Source: Bdellovibrio sp. (lineage in GTDB: Bacteria; Bdellovibrionota; UBA1018). Taken from it: a stretch of 7,196 nt of DNA. Of the stretch, positions 5,557 to 7,196 are shown piece by piece. How positions within the stretch are numbered: the first letter of the stretch is position 1; each line of letters begins with the position of its first letter. The translations under genes were made by a program, and so were the position numbers. The notes beneath the pieces are model-generated. The model worked only from the letters and a program-made list of their open reading frames with translations, was not told the origin of the DNA and did no database searches. The stretch spans positions 1 through 7,196 of the forward strand of contig JACRAO010000129.1 of assembly GCA_016213345.1 (NCBI GenBank), given 5' to 3'.

Positions 5557-7039
5557 GTTTCCTCATGAGTGGAAACAAAATCACGTCTCGAATACTTGCT
5601 GCATTTGTAAAAAGCATAACAAGCCGATCAATGCCAATGCCCTCGCCTGCAGTCGGAGGCATTCCGTACTCCAATGCTGTCACATAATCTTCGTCCATTT
5701 CGCAGGCTTCTTCATTGCCCTGTTTTCTTGCTTTAACTTGCGATAAAAATCGTTCTTTCTGATCTACAGGGTCATTTAATTCTGAAAACGCATTGGCCAT
5801 TTCCCGTCCATAAATATAAAGCTCAAAACGATCCACTAAAAATGGATCTTGTTCATTTTTTCGCGATAAAGGCGAAATATCAAGTGGGTATAAAGTAATA
5901 AAAGTAGGCTGTACTAAATGCTTTTCAACTTCTTCATCAAAAATAATAGCCTGAAGCTCTCCCACAGAGGAGTTAGAATCCATCGCATAACCCTTGGATT
6001 GCCCATACTCTAAAAGCTTAGCGTGATTTCTTATATTTTGTTTTTCTTTAAAATTACTATAAGTTAAAACAGCTTCTTCAAATGGCAGCTTTTTCCAGGT
6101 TCCATCCAGATTAATTTCTGTTTGTTGATATGTTAGGGTGCGTGTACCTAACACCTGGTCCGCTATGTTTTGAAAAAGTTCTTGCGTAAGTAGTATTAAA
6201 TCTTCATAGGTGGCATAAGCTTGATAAAACTCAAGCATTGTAAATTCTGGGTTGTGTTTGATCGAAATGCCTTCATTCCTAAAATTTCGATTAATCTCAA
6301 AAACGCGTTCAAAACCACCTACCACAAGTCTTTTCAAATAAAGCTCAGGTGCCACTCTCAAATAAAGTTGCATATCTAGCGTATTGTGATGAGTTTCAAA
6401 TGGTCTGGCCAGCGCACCCCCAGCTATTGGGTGCATCATTGGAGTTTCGACTTCTACAAAATCCATAGCTTGAAAAAATTTCCTAATCACTTCGATAATT
6501 TTGAAACGTTTATAAAAAACAGCTTTTGTTTGATCACTCATAATGAGATCTAAGTAGCGTTTGCGATACTTGAGTTCGACATCTGCAATCCCATGGTATT
6601 TTTCAGGAAGTGGTTGTAGCGATTTTGTGAGTAGTACCAATGTGTCAATATGAATAGAAAGCTCACCTGTTTTTGTCTTAAATAAGATTCCTTTAGAAAA
6701 AATCACATCTCCTATATCAAGCTCTTTGAACCTAGCATATGCGCCATCACCTAGTTTGTCTTTTTGTACAAATAGCTGTATGTTCCCACTGCGATCTTTT
6801 ATAGTGACAAAAGCTGCTTTTCCAAAAAGCCTAATTGTCATAATGCGTCCAGCAACCGAGCAAGCAATAGATAGCTCTGTTAACATTTCGCGTGTTTTTT
6901 CATTGTATTTACTGTGTAAATCAAAAGCCAAATCAGAAGACTTGTAGCCATTTTTATATGGATTTTCATTTTGACTGCGAAGTTTTGTAAGCTTTTCAAA
7001 ACGCACACGCACTTGTTCAGATAAATTTTCAGTACTCAT
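5549..7039 (-). CDS. lysS: lysyl-tRNA synthetase, class II
   Basis: 496 residues, the standard bacterial LysRS length. It charges tRNA-Lys in the cytoplasm: ATP + Lys + tRNA gives Lys-tRNA. The N-terminal OB-fold anticodon-binding domain covers about 60-140 (SVAGRIMTIRLFGKAAFVTIKD). The class II core follows: motif 1 around 186-204 (RKFFQAMDFVEVETPMM), with GGALARPFETHHN just after; motif 2 around 246-271 (VFEINRNFRNEGIS, then HNPEFTMLEFYQAY); and motif 3 at 465-474 (GEGIGIDRLV). The end reads DVILFPLMRKHE, where most relatives have FPxMRP. No catalytic motif is missing. The ATG at 7039 has AAGGG (7050-7054) 10 nt upstream. LysS heading a lol-bam run is a known deltaproteobacterial arrangement; its link to envelope biogenesis is positional rather than functional as far as I know. 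Confidence 0.97.
   Translation of the reverse strand: MSTENLSEQVRVRFEKLTKLRSQNENPYKNGYKSSDLAFDLHSKYNEKTREMLTELSIACSVAGRIMTIRLFGKAAFVTIKDRSGNIQLFVQKDKLGDGAYARFKELDIGDVIFSKGILFKTKTGELSIHIDTLVLLTKSLQPLPEKYHGIADVELKYRKRYLDLIMSDQTKAVFYKRFKIIEVIRKFFQAMDFVEVETPMMHPIAGGALARPFETHHNTLDMQLYLRVAPELYLKRLVVGGFERVFEINRNFRNEGISIKHNPEFTMLEFYQAYATYEDLILLTQELFQNIADQVLGTRTLTYQQTEINLDGTWKKLPFEEAVLTYSNFKEKQNIRNHAKLLEYGQSKGYAMDSNSSVGELQAIIFDEEVEKHLVQPTFITLYPLDISPLSRKNEQDPFLVDRFELYIYGREMANAFSELNDPVDQKERFLSQVKARKQGNEEACEMDEDYVTALEYGMPPTAGEGIGIDRLVMLFTNAASIRDVILFPLMRKHE
5551..5576 (-). promoter_or_regulatory. two mutually exclusive hairpins over the lysS stop and lolC start
   Basis: Two perfect inverted repeats interlock here. 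In one, ACTCATG (5564-5570) pairs with CATGAGT (5551-5557), burying the lolC ATG and placing AGGAAA of its Shine-Dalgarno in the loop. In the other, GTTTCC (5571-5576) pairs with GGAAAC (5557-5562), occluding the Shine-Dalgarno and freeing the ATG. They share bases and cannot form together. Ribosomes finishing lysS would melt both, which suits translational coupling. The function is inferred from sequence only. Confidence 0.45.
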
Positions 7040-7049
7040 TTCAGCTATG

Positions 7050-7054
7050 CCCTT
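7050..7054 (-). promoter_or_regulatory. ribosome binding site of lysS
   Basis: AAGGG on the minus strand, 10 nt before the lysS ATG, slightly longer spacing than usual. It forms the right arm of a small CCCTT-AG-AAGGG inverted repeat (7050-7061), which is probably too tight to fold fully. I see no promoter between the preceding reading frame and lysS. Confidence 0.5.
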
Positions 7055-7077
7055 CTAAGGGTCTGTCCATGAATAAA

Positions 7078-7194
7078 CTAGACACCAGGCATCTCATATT
7101 TGGGCACCTTTGAATTCGCCTCAATCGAAAAACGCTCACCATAGGCCGTGCTATGCCTCGCATTTTTCTCAATCGGCTCATCCAAATCTGCTCC
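7078..7194 (-). pseudogene. 3' end of an unidentified reading frame, possibly a glutamate decarboxylase N-terminal remnant
   Basis: The minus strand is open from the window edge to the TAG at 7080-7078, giving 38 residues that end SKVPKYEMPGV. The other minus frames do not give a convincing coding end. The stretch around STAYGERF and VPKYEMP resembles the N-terminal part of glutamate decarboxylases, where a Y/F-G-x-R/K element is followed about 10 residues later by (L/V/I)PKYxMP and then the catalytic domain. Here a stop follows instead and nothing like the rest of that enzyme appears before lysS, so, if the resemblance is real, this is a truncated leftover. It may equally be the true C-terminus of an unrelated gene. 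By my hand count GC here is about 48% (7081-7196), clearly higher than typical stretches of the lysS gene. The gap to lysS is only 38 nt. Confidence 0.35.
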
Positions 7195-7196
7195 AA

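Noticed and set aside
5555..5746. 63-codon open frame on the + strand
   Set aside because: It lies wholly antisense to the end of lysS, has no ribosome binding site, and its translation looks like no known protein; lysS is intact on the other strand.
6726..6947. 73-codon open frame on the + strand
   Set aside because: Antisense to the lysS anticodon-binding domain, with no independent support.
7059..7068. GGGTCTGTCC, reminiscent of the ends of some insertion sequences
   Set aside because: Only one short end is visible, with no transposase, partner repeat or target duplication in the window; it partly overlaps the lysS leader.

Overview
The window looks like a core envelope-biogenesis operon of a Gram-negative, AT-rich bacterium, read entirely on the minus strand. 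From upstream to downstream (right to left) the order is: the 3' end of an unidentified short reading frame, lysS, a single lolC/E-type permease gene, lolD, bamA, a small predicted lipoprotein gene, and the 5' part of skp/ompH, cut by the left edge. The run lysS-lolC/E-lolD-bamA-skp is, from general knowledge, typical of deltaproteobacteria in the broad sense (Desulfobacterota, Myxococcota, Bdellovibrionota), where lpxD, fabZ and lpxA often follow. The low GC would suit several Bdellovibrionota lineages, but the genus cannot be fixed from this sequence.

Region by region. 7078-7194 is the end of a reading frame that stops 38 nt before lysS; its last residues faintly resemble the N-terminal segment of glutamate decarboxylases, so it may be a gene remnant. 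5549-7039 is a complete class II lysyl-tRNA synthetase. 4345-5556 is an FtsX-type lipoprotein-release permease and 3663-4352 its ATPase; lysS/lolC and lolC/lolD each overlap by exactly 8 nt, so translation is probably coupled. 1344-3647 (or 3659) is BamA with five POTRA domains and a 16-strand-type barrel. 1135-1343 is an AT-rich intergenic region containing a full-consensus sigma-54 (-24/-12) promoter. 526-1134 is a 202-residue lipoprotein of no recognised family. 1-421 is Skp/OmpH.

The genes form a coherent outer-membrane assembly line: LolC/E-LolD releases lipoproteins from the inner membrane, Skp escorts unfolded porins through the periplasm, and BamA inserts them. The most interesting signal is the sigma-54 promoter placed between bamA and the lipoprotein gene. 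It offers a conditional, activator-dependent entry into the lipoprotein-skp part of the operon. No obvious terminator separates it from skp. Further RNA-level signals are two mutually exclusive hairpins over the lysS/lolC junction and a terminator-like hairpin inside the lolD coding sequence.
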